Shown here piece after piece: positions 36,138 to 44,435 of a stretch of DNA of 64,000 nucleotides (its first letter is position 1; every line of letters begins with the position of its first letter). Origin of the DNA: PALSA-505 sp035308365 (lineage in GTDB: Bacteria; Actinomycetota; Actinomycetes; Streptosporangiales; Streptosporangiaceae); contig DATGGU010000105.1 in NCBI GenBank assembly GCA_035308365.1, forward strand, positions 1 through 64,000, given 5' to 3'. Under the pieces are notes generated by a model. It was not told the origin of the DNA, did not search any database, and saw only the letters and a program-made list of their open reading frames with translations. The translations under genes were made by a program, and so were the position numbers.

Positions 36138-37346
36138 TCATTGGAGAATGTTTATCGGATTGACGATGTCCGCCATGATCAGGAGCAATGAGAAGCCGAT
36201 CAGCAAGGCGAACACGCCAAGACTCACGGGTATCAGCTTAGTCATGTCGACCAGGCCGGGGTCTGGCCTCCCGCGCAGCCTGGCCAGCCACGCCCGCAGC
36301 CGTTCGTAGAGCACGACAGCGACGTGCCCGCCATCGAGCGGCAGGAGTGGCAGCAGGTTCATCAGCCCGATGAAGATGTTCACCGAAATGATGATCAGCA
36401 GGACCAGCGACGCCTTGGGCTGCCATCCGATCTTGGCCGACACCACCTGCCCGGTGATCTCGCCGACCCCGATAACGCTGGTGACCTGGCCGCCCGAGGT
36501 TGAAGCCCGGTTCTTGGCGAACAGGTGCGAGACCGCGCTGGGCAGGCTGCGGATCACGTCCACGGTGCCGGTCACCGCCTGGCCGAACATGGATCCGGCG
36601 TAGCTGACCGCTCGCAACGGGCTGGCGCGCTGGTAGATCTCCGCCTGGGCGACCCCGACGAAGGCGATGTCCTGGCCGGCCTTGCCGTTGGAGCCGATGC
36701 TCCGCGTCTTGGCCAGCGTGACGTCTTTGCTGACCTGCCTGCCGTCATGCTGGATGGTGACCGCCACCCGGCTGCCGGGCTTCTGGTGCCGGATCGCGGT
36801 GGTGAACTGGTTCCAGGTGTGCACCGGCTGGCCGGCGAAGGCCACGATCGTGTCGCCGGGCTGCAGGCCGATCTGGGCGGCCGGCGAGGGTGCTTCGCCC
36901 GAGGCGCAGCCGGACTCGTCCGTCTTGGGGACGCACTTCACGACGGTGCCGACCGTGGTCGTGTTGGCGTTGGCGATACCCACCGCCATCGGCACGATCA
37001 GCAGCAGGAAGAAGGCCAGTGCGAAGTGCATGAACGAGCCGGCCACCAGCACGATCACCCGCTGCCAGCCCGGCTTCACCCGGAATGACCGCGGCTCGTC
37101 GGCGGGATCCACGTCGTCCATCGAGGTCATGCCGACGATCTTCACGAACCCGCCGGCCGGGATGCCCTTGACGCCGTATTCAGTCTCGCCCCGCTTGCGC
37201 GACCACAGGGTCGGGCCGAAGCCCAGGAAGAACTGGGTCGCCTTCATACCGAACTTCTTGGCGGTCGCGAAGTGCCCGAACTCGTGCAGCATGACCGAGA
37301 TGGACAAGGCGACGATGAAGATGACCCAGCCGAGCAGCACGCTCAT
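36138..37346 (-). CDS. rip1: Site-2 intramembrane metalloprotease (RseP/Rip1 type)
   Basis: A 402-aa membrane zinc protease that releases anti-sigma factors by regulated intramembrane cleavage. The active site is VMLHEFGHFATAKKFG near residues 19–34 (HExxH). It is followed by the GIPAGGFVKIVGM segment and a PDZ domain with GLQPGDTIVAFAGQPVHTW near residues 166–184. The C-terminal NLLPLLPLDGGHVAVVLYE (third zinc ligand Asp) is near residue 335. It lies between dxr and ispG, the usual actinobacterial place. Confidence 0.96.
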   Translation of the reverse strand: MSVLLGWVIFIVALSISVMLHEFGHFATAKKFGMKATQFFLGFGPTLWSRKRGETEYGVKGIPAGGFVKIVGMTSMDDVDPADEPRSFRVKPGWQRVIVLVAGSFMHFALAFFLLLIVPMAVGIANANTTTVGTVVKCVPKTDESGCASGEAPSPAAQIGLQPGDTIVAFAGQPVHTWNQFTTAIRHQKPGSRVAVTIQHDGRQVSKDVTLAKTRSIGSNGKAGQDIAFVGVAQAEIYQRASPLRAVSYAGSMFGQAVTGTVDVIRSLPSAVSHLFAKNRASTSGGQVTSVIGVGEITGQVVSAKIGWQPKASLVLLIIISVNIFIGLMNLLPLLPLDGGHVAVVLYERLRAWLARLRGRPDPGLVDMTKLIPVSLGVFALLIGFSLLLIMADIVNPINILQ

Positions 37347-37383
37347 CCGGCGGCTTCTCCCTCCGCTAGACCCGCCCGCCCGG

Positions 37384-38598
37384 TCAGGTTCTGGTCAGTT
37401 CCCGTGCCCGCACCCGTGCCCAGCGGTCAGCGTCCAGCACGTCCTCCAGGCTGACCGTCCCCCGCCCGGCGCCGTCATGTTCCGAGATTACCCGCATCAC
37501 GGTGTCCACTATCCCGGGGAACGAGATGCTGCCCGCCAGAAAGGCCGCGACACATTCCTCGTTGGCCGCGTTGTACACCGCGGGGCTGGTGCCGCCCGCG
37601 GCGCCCACCTGCCGGGCCAGCGCGACAGCCGGGAAGGCTTCCTCGTCCAGCGGGCCGAACGTCCAGGTGTGCGCCGTGGTCCAGTCGACCGCGGGGGCCG
37701 CGTCGGCCACCCGGTCCGGCCAGGCCAGCGCGAGCGCGATCGGTATCCGCATGTCCGGCGGGCTGGCCTGGGCGAGTGTGGACCCGTCGGTGAACTCCAC
37801 CATCGAGTGGATGACCGACTGCGGGTGCACGACGACGCCGAGCCGGCCGAACGGCACGCCGAACAGCAGGTGCGCCTCGATCAGTTCCAGGCCCTTGTTG
37901 ACCAGGGTGGCGCAGTTCACCGTGATGACCGGGCCCATCTTCCAGGTGGGATGGGCGAGCGCCTGCTCCGGGGTCACATCGGCCAGTTCGGCCCGGCTGC
38001 GGCCGCGGAACGGCCCGCCGCTGGCGGTCAGCACCAGGCGCCGTACTTCCTCGGCCCGGCCGCCGCGCAGGCACTGCGCGATCGCCGAGTGCTCGGAGTC
38101 GACCGGGACGATCTGCCCTGGCTTGGCCCGCTCGGCCACCAGCGGCCCGCCGATGATCAGCGACTCCTTGTTCGCCAGCGCGAGCGTGCGGCCGGCGTCC
38201 AGGCAGGCCAGGGTGGCGGACAGCCCGGCCGCGCCGGTCACGGCGTTGAGCACGACGTCGCAGGGCCAGCCGGCGATCTCGGCCATCGCGTCCGGCCCGG
38301 CCAGCACGCTGGGCAGCCTGGGGGCGGCGCCACCACCCTCAGCCGCGGCGCGGCCGGCCGCGGTCCGCAGGGCGGCCTGGACGTTGCCCGCCGCGGCATC
38401 GCTGGCCACGGCGACGACATCCACGCCGAACTCGATCGCCTGGGCGGCGAGCAGGTCCGGGTTTCCTCCGCCCGCGGCCACCCCGGCAATCCGGAACCTG
38501 TCCGGGTTGCGCCTGATCACGTCGGCGGCCTGGGTACCGATGGAACCGGTCGAGCCGAGAATCACGATCTCGCGCCGGCCAGCCTGGGCAGCATCCAT
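37384..38598 (-). CDS. dxr: 1-deoxy-D-xylulose 5-phosphate reductoisomerase
   Basis: Second enzyme of the MEP pathway, forming MEP with NADPH. The 404-aa protein starts MDAAQAGRREIVILGSTGSI (Rossmann loop near residues 11–23). It has LANKESLIIGG near residue 140, DSEHSAIAQCL near residue 167 and ASGGPFRG near residue 190. The metal- and substrate-binding TWKMGPVITVNCATLVNKGLE is split over 220–241. Starts at ATG 38598 on the opposite strand to a protease-like fragment. Confidence 0.97.
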   Translation of the reverse strand: MDAAQAGRREIVILGSTGSIGTQAADVIRRNPDRFRIAGVAAGGGNPDLLAAQAIEFGVDVVAVASDAAAGNVQAALRTAAGRAAAEGGGAAPRLPSVLAGPDAMAEIAGWPCDVVLNAVTGAAGLSATLACLDAGRTLALANKESLIIGGPLVAERAKPGQIVPVDSEHSAIAQCLRGGRAEEVRRLVLTASGGPFRGRSRAELADVTPEQALAHPTWKMGPVITVNCATLVNKGLELIEAHLLFGVPFGRLGVVVHPQSVIHSMVEFTDGSTLAQASPPDMRIPIALALAWPDRVADAAPAVDWTTAHTWTFGPLDEEAFPAVALARQVGAAGGTSPAVYNAANEECVAAFLAGSISFPGIVDTVMRVISEHDGAGRGTVSLEDVLDADRWARVRARELTRT

Positions 38599-38660
38599 TG
38601 ACCCATTCTCCCGGATGCGTGCCCGGATCGGGTAACCAGTGCTGGCTAACCACCGCCAAT

Positions 38661-38990
38661 TTGATAGCCGAGAGTAGTTTGGGCGCCCAGCCGGCTCAGG
38701 AGACCGTGTTCGGGTACCCGGCCGACGCGCCCTACAACGGCCAGCAGCTCTACTACTGCAGCGGAACGGTCAGCCCCGGCCCCTACCAGACCGCCGACAA
38801 CGGCCTGACCTGTGCCATGACCGAGGGCTCCAGCGGCGGCCCCTGGCTGGCCGGATTCAACCCGGCCACCGGCACGGGCACGATCACGTCGGTGAGCAGC
38901 TTCAAATACAGCACCGACGCCCAGGTCCTGTACGGGACCCCGTTCGGCTCCGTCGCCCAGTCCCTCTACACGGCCGCGCAGAACGCCTAA
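38661..38990 (+). pseudogene. C-terminal fragment of a secreted trypsin-like serine protease
   Basis: The frame encodes ETVFGYPADAPYNGQQLYYC, then MTEGSSGGPWLAGF with the serine nucleophile motif GSSGGP, and SVSSFKYSTDAQVLYGTPFG at the end. This matches the last third of actinobacterial chymotrypsin-fold proteases. The signal peptide and the catalytic His and Asp are missing. The frame upstream overlaps the dxr promoter side and reads through unrelated sequence to an ATG at 38598. Most likely a degraded gene cut off by rearrangement beside dxr. Its stop overlaps the bfaB stop. Confidence 0.75.
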
Positions 38991-40273
38991 CCGGCCGTCA
39001 CCGCGGCCGGCCGCGGCTCCCAGTCCGGGCGCAGTGGCATGCCGGAGACGCCACCCGCCGCCAGCTTGACGCACAGCACCTGGTGCAGCTGGATCTGGTT
39101 GCGCTCGAAACCGAGCCGGGAGCCGGCCATGTAAAGCCGCCACACCCGGGCCGTGCCCTGGCCGACCTCGGCAACCGCCTCGTCGTAGTGCGCGTCCAGG
39201 TTGGCGCACCAGGCGGCCAGCGTCTTGGCGTAGTGCTCGCGCAGGTTCTCCTCGTGCCGCACCTCGAAGCCGGTGTCGTGCATCCGCGAGATCAGGTAGC
39301 CGGGCCCCTCCAGCTCGCCGTCGGGGAACACGTAGCGGTTGATGAAACCGGTGCGGTTGCGGCTGGACCCCAGGTTGTCCGGCCGGGTGATGCAGTGGTT
39401 GAGCAGCCGTCCGCCGGGCTTGAGCTTGCCGTACAGGAAGCCGAAGTACGCGGGCAGGTTCGCCTTGCCGATGTGCTCGGTCAGCCCGATCGAGCTCACC
39501 GCGTCGAACCCGGTCTCGGTCACGTCCCGGTAGTCCAGGTGGCGCACCTCGGCCAGCCTGCCCAGCCCGGCCTCGGCGATGGCCTTCTGCGCCCATTCGG
39601 CCTGCTGCCGGGACAGCGTCACGCCCAGCGCCTGCACGCCGTACTCCCTGGCCGCGTGCATGACCATGCCGCCCCAGCCGCAGCCGACGTCCAGCAGCCG
39701 CATCCCTTCCCGCAGCCCGAGCTTGCGTGCGACCAGGTCGAACTTGTTGGCCTGCGCTTCCTCCAGGGTGGCGTCCTCGCGCGGGTAGCAGGCGCAGGTG
39801 TAGGCCATCGACGGCCCGAGCACCCACTCGTAGAACGTGTTCGACACGTCATAGTGGTGGGAGATGGCGGTCGCGTCGCGATTCTTGGAGTGCAGCCGTC
39901 CGACCGCCGCCCACCGGCTGTTCACCCGCACCTCCTGCGGGGGCGGCGGGATCCGGGGGAACACCACCTTGGCGCCGCCCAGGGCCTTCAGCAGGCGGAG
40001 CCGTTCGGTGAGGTCAAAGTTCATGTTCTGGGCGCCGCTCATCCGGACGAGGGCTGTATACATGTCGCCGTCGACATCGAGATGGCCGGACACGAAGGCG
40101 CGGGCCAGGCCCAGGGCGCCGGGAGCCTGAGCCAGGTAGGACACGGCCACCGGGGAGCGGACGGTGACCCGGACCGGGGCATCAGGGGCGCCAGCGATGC
40201 TTCCGTCGAAGGCCCGGAACTCCACCGGAGCGTCCGGCCCCACGAATTCCTCGAATACCTCGGCAAGCGCCAT
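38987..40273 (-). CDS. bfaB: Cyclopropane-fatty-acid-synthase-like methyltransferase (BfaB/TmsB type)
   Basis: A 428-aa SAM-dependent lipid methyltransferase. The central domain has SHHYDVSNTFYEWVLGPSMA near residues 137–156, MRLLDVGCGWGGMVMHAARE (SAM site, near 193–212) and SIGLTEHIGKANLPAYFGFL. It lies next to a FAD-linked reductase, the same pair as mycobacterial Rv0447c/Rv0449c and TmsB/TmsA. Together these methylate oleate and reduce the 10-methylene product to 10-methylstearate (tuberculostearate). The gene name is by this pairing. Its AGGAGG site is partly formed by the end of the 23-bp repeats. Confidence 0.85.
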   Translation of the reverse strand: MALAEVFEEFVGPDAPVEFRAFDGSIAGAPDAPVRVTVRSPVAVSYLAQAPGALGLARAFVSGHLDVDGDMYTALVRMSGAQNMNFDLTERLRLLKALGGAKVVFPRIPPPPQEVRVNSRWAAVGRLHSKNRDATAISHHYDVSNTFYEWVLGPSMAYTCACYPREDATLEEAQANKFDLVARKLGLREGMRLLDVGCGWGGMVMHAAREYGVQALGVTLSRQQAEWAQKAIAEAGLGRLAEVRHLDYRDVTETGFDAVSSIGLTEHIGKANLPAYFGFLYGKLKPGGRLLNHCITRPDNLGSSRNRTGFINRYVFPDGELEGPGYLISRMHDTGFEVRHEENLREHYAKTLAAWCANLDAHYDEAVAEVGQGTARVWRLYMAGSRLGFERNQIQLHQVLCVKLAAGGVSGMPLRPDWEPRPAAVTAG

Positions 40274-40286
40274 GCCCGCCCCACCT

Positions 40287-40401
40287 CCTGTCGAGCCGGT
40301 TTCCCTCAGCCTGTCGAGCCGGTTGCCGTCAGCCTGTCGAGCCGGTTTCCCTCAGCCTGTCGAGCCGGTTTCCGTCAGCCTGTCGAGCCGGTTTCCGTCA
40401 G
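40287..40401. repeat. Five 23-bp tandem repeats between bfaA and bfaB
   Basis: CCTGTCGAGCCGGTTTCCNTCAG-type units start at 40287, 40310, 40333, 40356 and 40379, an exact 23-bp period with only one or two changes per copy. The last unit enters bfaA: on the minus strand each unit begins TGACGG, and the first TGA is the bfaA stop codon. The opposite end supplies part of the bfaB ribosome-binding site. The array fills nearly the whole spacer. Confidence 0.95.
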
Positions 40402-41846
40402 CGTCCGCGGACGCACTTCTCGTACAGCCCGGCCAGCCGGGCATCTCCGTCGTATTCCCGTTTGAGCTCGGCGTAAGCAGGCCCGTTGTAGTGCCGCCAG
40501 AACTCGTCCTCGGAGTAGAACGAGGTCGAGTACAGGCCCTTGTGGCCGCCGAGCTCGGCCACCTGCTCCTCGATCAGCCTGTTGTAGTACCCATCGGTGC
40601 GCCCCGGCGGCAGCGGCACGGTGCCCCAGAAGCCGATGTTCACGTAGACCTCGCCCGGCCGCAGCGGGTACAGCGGCCACGGCTGGTCGCTGCGCAGCCG
40701 CAGCGGGCACAGCCAGACCGGGCTCATGCCGACCTTCCCGGCGAAGAACGCGAGGAACTCCGCCGCCCGGGCCAGCGGGATCTCGACATCCTGGATGACC
40801 GCCTCGCTCTGTGGCCGTCCGCGCCGGGCATCCAGCGCGCTGGTCAGGCCCTTGGCCCGGTCGAACGCGACCAGCCTGCGGTACACGTCCGAGCGCCGGT
40901 AACGCCTGGGCCACAGCCGCCGGACCACCGGATGCTGCACCCCGAACGGCCGCGAGCACCAGAACCAGTCCGTGTCCCACCGCCACAGGTAGTCGCGGAT
41001 GGACAGGAAGTCCTCCCGCGGTCCGCGGATCGACTTGTAGTACACCTGCTGGCCGGTGTAGTCGCTGCGCCAGGGCGCGCTGTCGCTGAAGGCGCCGACG
41101 GTGAGGTACAGCTCGCCCGGGCCGAACACGGTGCCGTCCACGAAGTCGGCCCGGTGCCCCTGGTACATGCCGCCGGCCGCGATCTCCCCGGCCGCCGCCA
41201 TGCACGCGTCCGCCGTATCGAACCTGAAGTGCCGCAGGTGCACGAACGGCTTGACCGGCTCCAGCTCGATGGTCAGCGACAGCGCATAACCCAGCGTGCC
41301 GTAGGAGTTCGGGAACCCGCGGAACAGGGCAGCGTGCTCGTTGTCCGCGGTCGCCGTGACCACCCGCCCGTCGCCGGTGAGAATCTCGATGGCGGTGACC
41401 GACTCGTGCGGCAGCCCGTTGCGCAGCGACGTCGACTCGACCCCGAGCCCGGTCACCGCGCCGCCCAGCGTGATCGTCTTCAGCTCGGGCACCACCAGCG
41501 GCATCAGCCCGTGCCGCAGGGTGGCATCGGCCAGATCTTCATAGGTCGTCATCCCGCCGGCGACCGCTGTCCGCGCGTGCGGGTCTACGGAAAGAACTTT
41601 GGCGAACGGTGCCCCATCAAGCCGCCCGCTGGCTGCTGATGCGACCGCGCCCCGGCCTCGCTGCCGCTTGACCGGCTCCCTGAACCGGAACAGGTTCGAC
41701 GTGTTCTTCGCCAGCCGCACCGGCGTCCCCGCCGGTATCGCCGCGTACGCCCGCCTCAGTTCCCCGACCGCGGCCTGGTGCACCCGCATCGGCGCCTGGT
41801 CAACTGCTGCCCCAGGGTGGGGGTCCGGCGGGAAGAGCGCCGTCAC
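40398..41846 (-). CDS. bfaA: FAD-binding reductase (BfaA/TmsA type)
   Basis: A 482-aa FAD-linked oxidoreductase. GTG 41846 follows AGGAGGTCAT. The FAD-binding (PCMH) domain has VDPHARTAVAGGMTTYEDLA near residue 85, VVPELKTITLGGAVTGLGVE near 114–133 and GLPHESVTAIEILTGDGRVV. The C-terminal half (WWRYRR-like stretch, DFLSIRDYLWRWDTDWFWCS) resembles the DHCR24-like fold of Rv0449c. It is the likely reductase for the methylene intermediate made by BfaB. Cofactor use is inferred from the family. Confidence 0.84.
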   Translation of the reverse strand: MTALFPPDPHPGAAVDQAPMRVHQAAVGELRRAYAAIPAGTPVRLAKNTSNLFRFREPVKRQRGRGAVASAASGRLDGAPFAKVLSVDPHARTAVAGGMTTYEDLADATLRHGLMPLVVPELKTITLGGAVTGLGVESTSLRNGLPHESVTAIEILTGDGRVVTATADNEHAALFRGFPNSYGTLGYALSLTIELEPVKPFVHLRHFRFDTADACMAAAGEIAAGGMYQGHRADFVDGTVFGPGELYLTVGAFSDSAPWRSDYTGQQVYYKSIRGPREDFLSIRDYLWRWDTDWFWCSRPFGVQHPVVRRLWPRRYRRSDVYRRLVAFDRAKGLTSALDARRGRPQSEAVIQDVEIPLARAAEFLAFFAGKVGMSPVWLCPLRLRSDQPWPLYPLRPGEVYVNIGFWGTVPLPPGRTDGYYNRLIEEQVAELGGHKGLYSTSFYSEDEFWRHYNGPAYAELKREYDGDARLAGLYEKCVRGR

Positions 41847-41927
41847 ATGACCTCCTGGTGGTTGCCGGTTTGGGCCGGGCGCCGGCCGCGTCGTTGCGGC
41901 CCTGACCTGCCTGGAAGAATCGGGACC

Positions 41928-42500
41928 ATGGGCAAGGTCTATACCGGACTGGATGAACGACTCAGGCAGTTTATCTCGGCTCAGCCCGTGTTCTTCGTGG
42001 CCACGGCCCCATCGGGCACCGGTGGCCACGTCAACGTCTCCCCCAAGGGCTACCGCGACACCTTCGCGATCCTCGGCCCGCACACCGTGGCCTACCTGGA
42101 TCTCACCGGCAGCGGTGCCGAAACGATCGCCCACCTCCGTCAAAACGGCCGCATCACGATCATGTTCTGTTCCTTCACCACCCAGCCCAAGATCCTCCGC
42201 CTCCACGGCACCGGCCGCGTCACCCTCCCCACCGATCCCGGCTGGCCAGCTCTGTGCGGTTACTTCCCCGCCACCGCGGGCGGCGCCGGCCAGGTCGGCA
42301 CGGCCAACCGCCGCGCCATCATCCTGGTCACCCTCGACCGCATCGCCGACTCCTGCGGCTACGCCGTCCCCGTCATGGAACTGGCAGAAGAACGCGACCT
42401 GCTCACCCAGTGGGCGAGCCGCAAGACCCCCGCCGAACTGGACACCTACCGAGCCGAACGCAACGCCACCAGCATCGACGGCATCCCCGCGCTAAGCTGA
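41928..42500 (+). CDS. Pyridoxamine 5'-phosphate oxidase-family flavoprotein
   Basis: A 190-aa protein with a split-barrel flavin/F420-binding fold: FFVATAPSGTGGHVNVSPKG near residues 22–41, TVAYLDLTGSGAETIAHLRQ near 53–72 and RITIMFCSFTTQPKILRLHG. This pattern fits general stress/PNPOx-like proteins rather than PdxH itself. ATG 41928 is divergent from bfaA with an 81-bp gap. Substrate and cofactor (FMN or F420) are unknown. Confidence 0.85.
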   Translation: MGKVYTGLDERLRQFISAQPVFFVATAPSGTGGHVNVSPKGYRDTFAILGPHTVAYLDLTGSGAETIAHLRQNGRITIMFCSFTTQPKILRLHGTGRVTLPTDPGWPALCGYFPATAGGAGQVGTANRRAIILVTLDRIADSCGYAVPVMELAEERDLLTQWASRKTPAELDTYRAERNATSIDGIPALS

Positions 42501-42600
42501 CGCCGCCCGCCCGAGCTGACCGGCCCGCCCGAGCTAACGCCGCTCGCGCTAACGCCGCCCGCGCTGACTCCGCCTGCCCGAGCTAACGCCGCCCACCTGA
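42493..42600. repeat. Degenerate 15–19-bp repeats after the PNPOx-like gene
   Basis: GCTAACGCCGCCCGC-type units recur about six times (GCTGACGCCGCCCGC, GCTGACCGGCCCGC, GCTAACGCCGCTCGC, GCTAACGCCGCCCGC, GCTGACTCCGCCTGC, GCTAACGCCGCCCAC), some with a CCGA tail. The array starts at the PNPOx-like stop codon and reaches the end of the convergent beta-propeller gene. Confidence 0.8.
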
Positions 42601-44244
42601 CGGGAGGCCGAACGCGTAGAACTTGTCGTTGGGTGCGTTGGTGTAACCCGAGCCCCAATAGACCATGCCGCTGACGATCGCGGCCCCCGAGCGTACCGAA
42701 CCGCCGCTGGCGAACGACCAGAGAACAGCTCCGGTGCCGGCGTTCAGCGCGTACATGGTGTCACCGGTGGTCGCATTGGAGCCGGCGTAGACGACGCCGT
42801 TCGCCGCGGTCACGAACCCCGGGTCCGTCGCTTTCTGCGGGTCGGGGGTCTGCCAGAGCATGGTCCCCGTGGCGGCGTCGAGCGCGGCCCACGAGCCGTA
42901 ACTGATCTTCTCTCCCTTGAACGGCCCGGAGCCGCCCACCGTGTAGGTCTTATGCTGCGAGTCGGTTTCGGCGACGTAGACATCGGTGCCGTCGGTTGCC
43001 GATCCCCATTCGATCCCGCCCCCGTTGCCGCCGGGCCCGACGTGGGTGTGCCACACCTTGGCGCCGGTGGCCGGGTTGACCGCCCAGTAGATGCCGCTCT
43101 TCTGGCCGATGCCCAGCAGTTGCTGTGAGCCGCCGGTGGGGGTGAAAAGGTTGGGCATGGAGCCGAAGTCGAAGTCGGGCCCGCAGGTTGCCGCCGTGCA
43201 GCCACCGGCCCAGGCGTCACCGACGCTGGTACGGTCGGCCCAGACGACGGCGCCGGTGCTGATCTTCAGCTCCATGATCGAGTCGAAGTAATCCGATTTG
43301 ATCGCCGTCTTGCAGCCCTTCTGCCCGGGCATCGTGCAGACGCCCGTGGGCACCTGGTAGTCGTTGCCGGTCCCGATGTACAGCTTCCCGGTGGCCGGGT
43401 CCACCACAGGGGACGAACCCCACACCGCGCCGCCCGCGTAGTAGCCGGGCTTGTTGGAGTCACCGCCCCCGTTGTTCGACGGAACCATGTAAGCCTTCCA
43501 CAGCATCTTCCCGGTCGTGACGTTCAGCGCGACGACCGCGCCCCGGAACGTGCAGCATTTGTAGCCGGGCTGGGAGGCCAGGTCCTCCTCCTTGGATGAG
43601 ATGCCGACGTAGGCGACGCCGTTGGAGACGACCGGCGAGCCGGTGATGATCGACGTCGGGTTGCTGTCCACGCTGTCGAGCCACAGCAGCTTGCCGGTCG
43701 TCCGGTCCACCGCGAAGACGTGGGCACCGGCCGTCAGCGTGTTGTGGTCCCACCCGTCGCCGGCGATAAGCTCGCTCCCGGCGATGGCCGGGCTGGTCCT
43801 GGAGACGTCGCCGGCTATCCCGGTATACGCCGACACCGGGTTTGACCAGATCACCTGCCCCGTGCCCGCGTTCACCGCCCAGAGCATCCCGCCCATGTCG
43901 GGGAAATACACCACACCACCGGTCACCGTCGGCGTGGCCGTGACGTCGCCGGCCGTGGTCAGGCTCCACTTCGTGGTCAGCTGGCCTGCGTTGCCCGCCG
44001 AGATGGCGGTCTCGTCAGGCTGATCATGGGTGTCCGAGACGTTCTGCCCAGCCACCGGCCACGAGGGAGACGCGGCCCGGACGGCGCTACCCCCGCCCAG
44101 CGCCGGCCCGCCAGACCCCGCCAGCGCCGGCCCACCAGCCCCCGCCAGCGCCGGGCCGCCAGCCCCCGCCATCGTCAGCGCGAGCACGGCCGTGACGCCG
44201 ATTCCCGCCCTGGGCCGCCATGTCTTCTGCGCCACCGATCGCAT
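42583..44244 (-). CDS. Secreted PQQ-type beta-propeller protein
   Basis: A 553-aa exported protein from ATG 44244, which follows GGAGGGGGGG. The signal region (RAGIGVTAVLALTMAGAGGP) is followed by a duplicated GGPALAG stretch. Then come 7–8 propeller blades, e.g. GGMLWAVNAGTGQVIWSNPV, GKLLWLDSVDSNPT, GSWAALDAATGTMLWQT and YALNAGTGAVLWSF. The adjacent Cys-Cys in GYKCCTFRG recalls the vicinal disulfide of quinoprotein dehydrogenases, and the closest known architecture is polyvinyl-alcohol-dehydrogenase-like. No haem motif CxxCH is visible. Enzymatic activity is uncertain. Confidence 0.82.
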   Translation of the reverse strand: MRSVAQKTWRPRAGIGVTAVLALTMAGAGGPALAGAGGPALAGSGGPALGGGSAVRAASPSWPVAGQNVSDTHDQPDETAISAGNAGQLTTKWSLTTAGDVTATPTVTGGVVYFPDMGGMLWAVNAGTGQVIWSNPVSAYTGIAGDVSRTSPAIAGSELIAGDGWDHNTLTAGAHVFAVDRTTGKLLWLDSVDSNPTSIITGSPVVSNGVAYVGISSKEEDLASQPGYKCCTFRGAVVALNVTTGKMLWKAYMVPSNNGGGDSNKPGYYAGGAVWGSSPVVDPATGKLYIGTGNDYQVPTGVCTMPGQKGCKTAIKSDYFDSIMELKISTGAVVWADRTSVGDAWAGGCTAATCGPDFDFGSMPNLFTPTGGSQQLLGIGQKSGIYWAVNPATGAKVWHTHVGPGGNGGGIEWGSATDGTDVYVAETDSQHKTYTVGGSGPFKGEKISYGSWAALDAATGTMLWQTPDPQKATDPGFVTAANGVVYAGSNATTGDTMYALNAGTGAVLWSFASGGSVRSGAAIVSGMVYWGSGYTNAPNDKFYAFGLPSGGRR

Positions 44245-44435
44245 CGGACCCCCCCTCCGGCTCCACGCCCGCCCGCGCGAAACCCCAATAATTACGACGC
44301 CCGGCGCGCCCACCCGGATTACCTGCCCCGGCCAGATGGCCTGTCTCAGGAACCCACCCACGAATCCCCACCCCCTCCCCGGGTAGGGCGCGGCTGTGCC
44401 GCCTGGCGGGCAGAGCGCCGGTACAGTGGGGGACC

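Noticed and set aside
36667..38601. 644-codon plus-strand frame opposite rip1 and dxr
   Set aside because: Antisense to two conserved genes; no domain and no ribosome-binding site.
40287..40401. CRISPR-like array
   Set aside because: The 23-bp units are directly joined without unique spacers and no cas genes are present.
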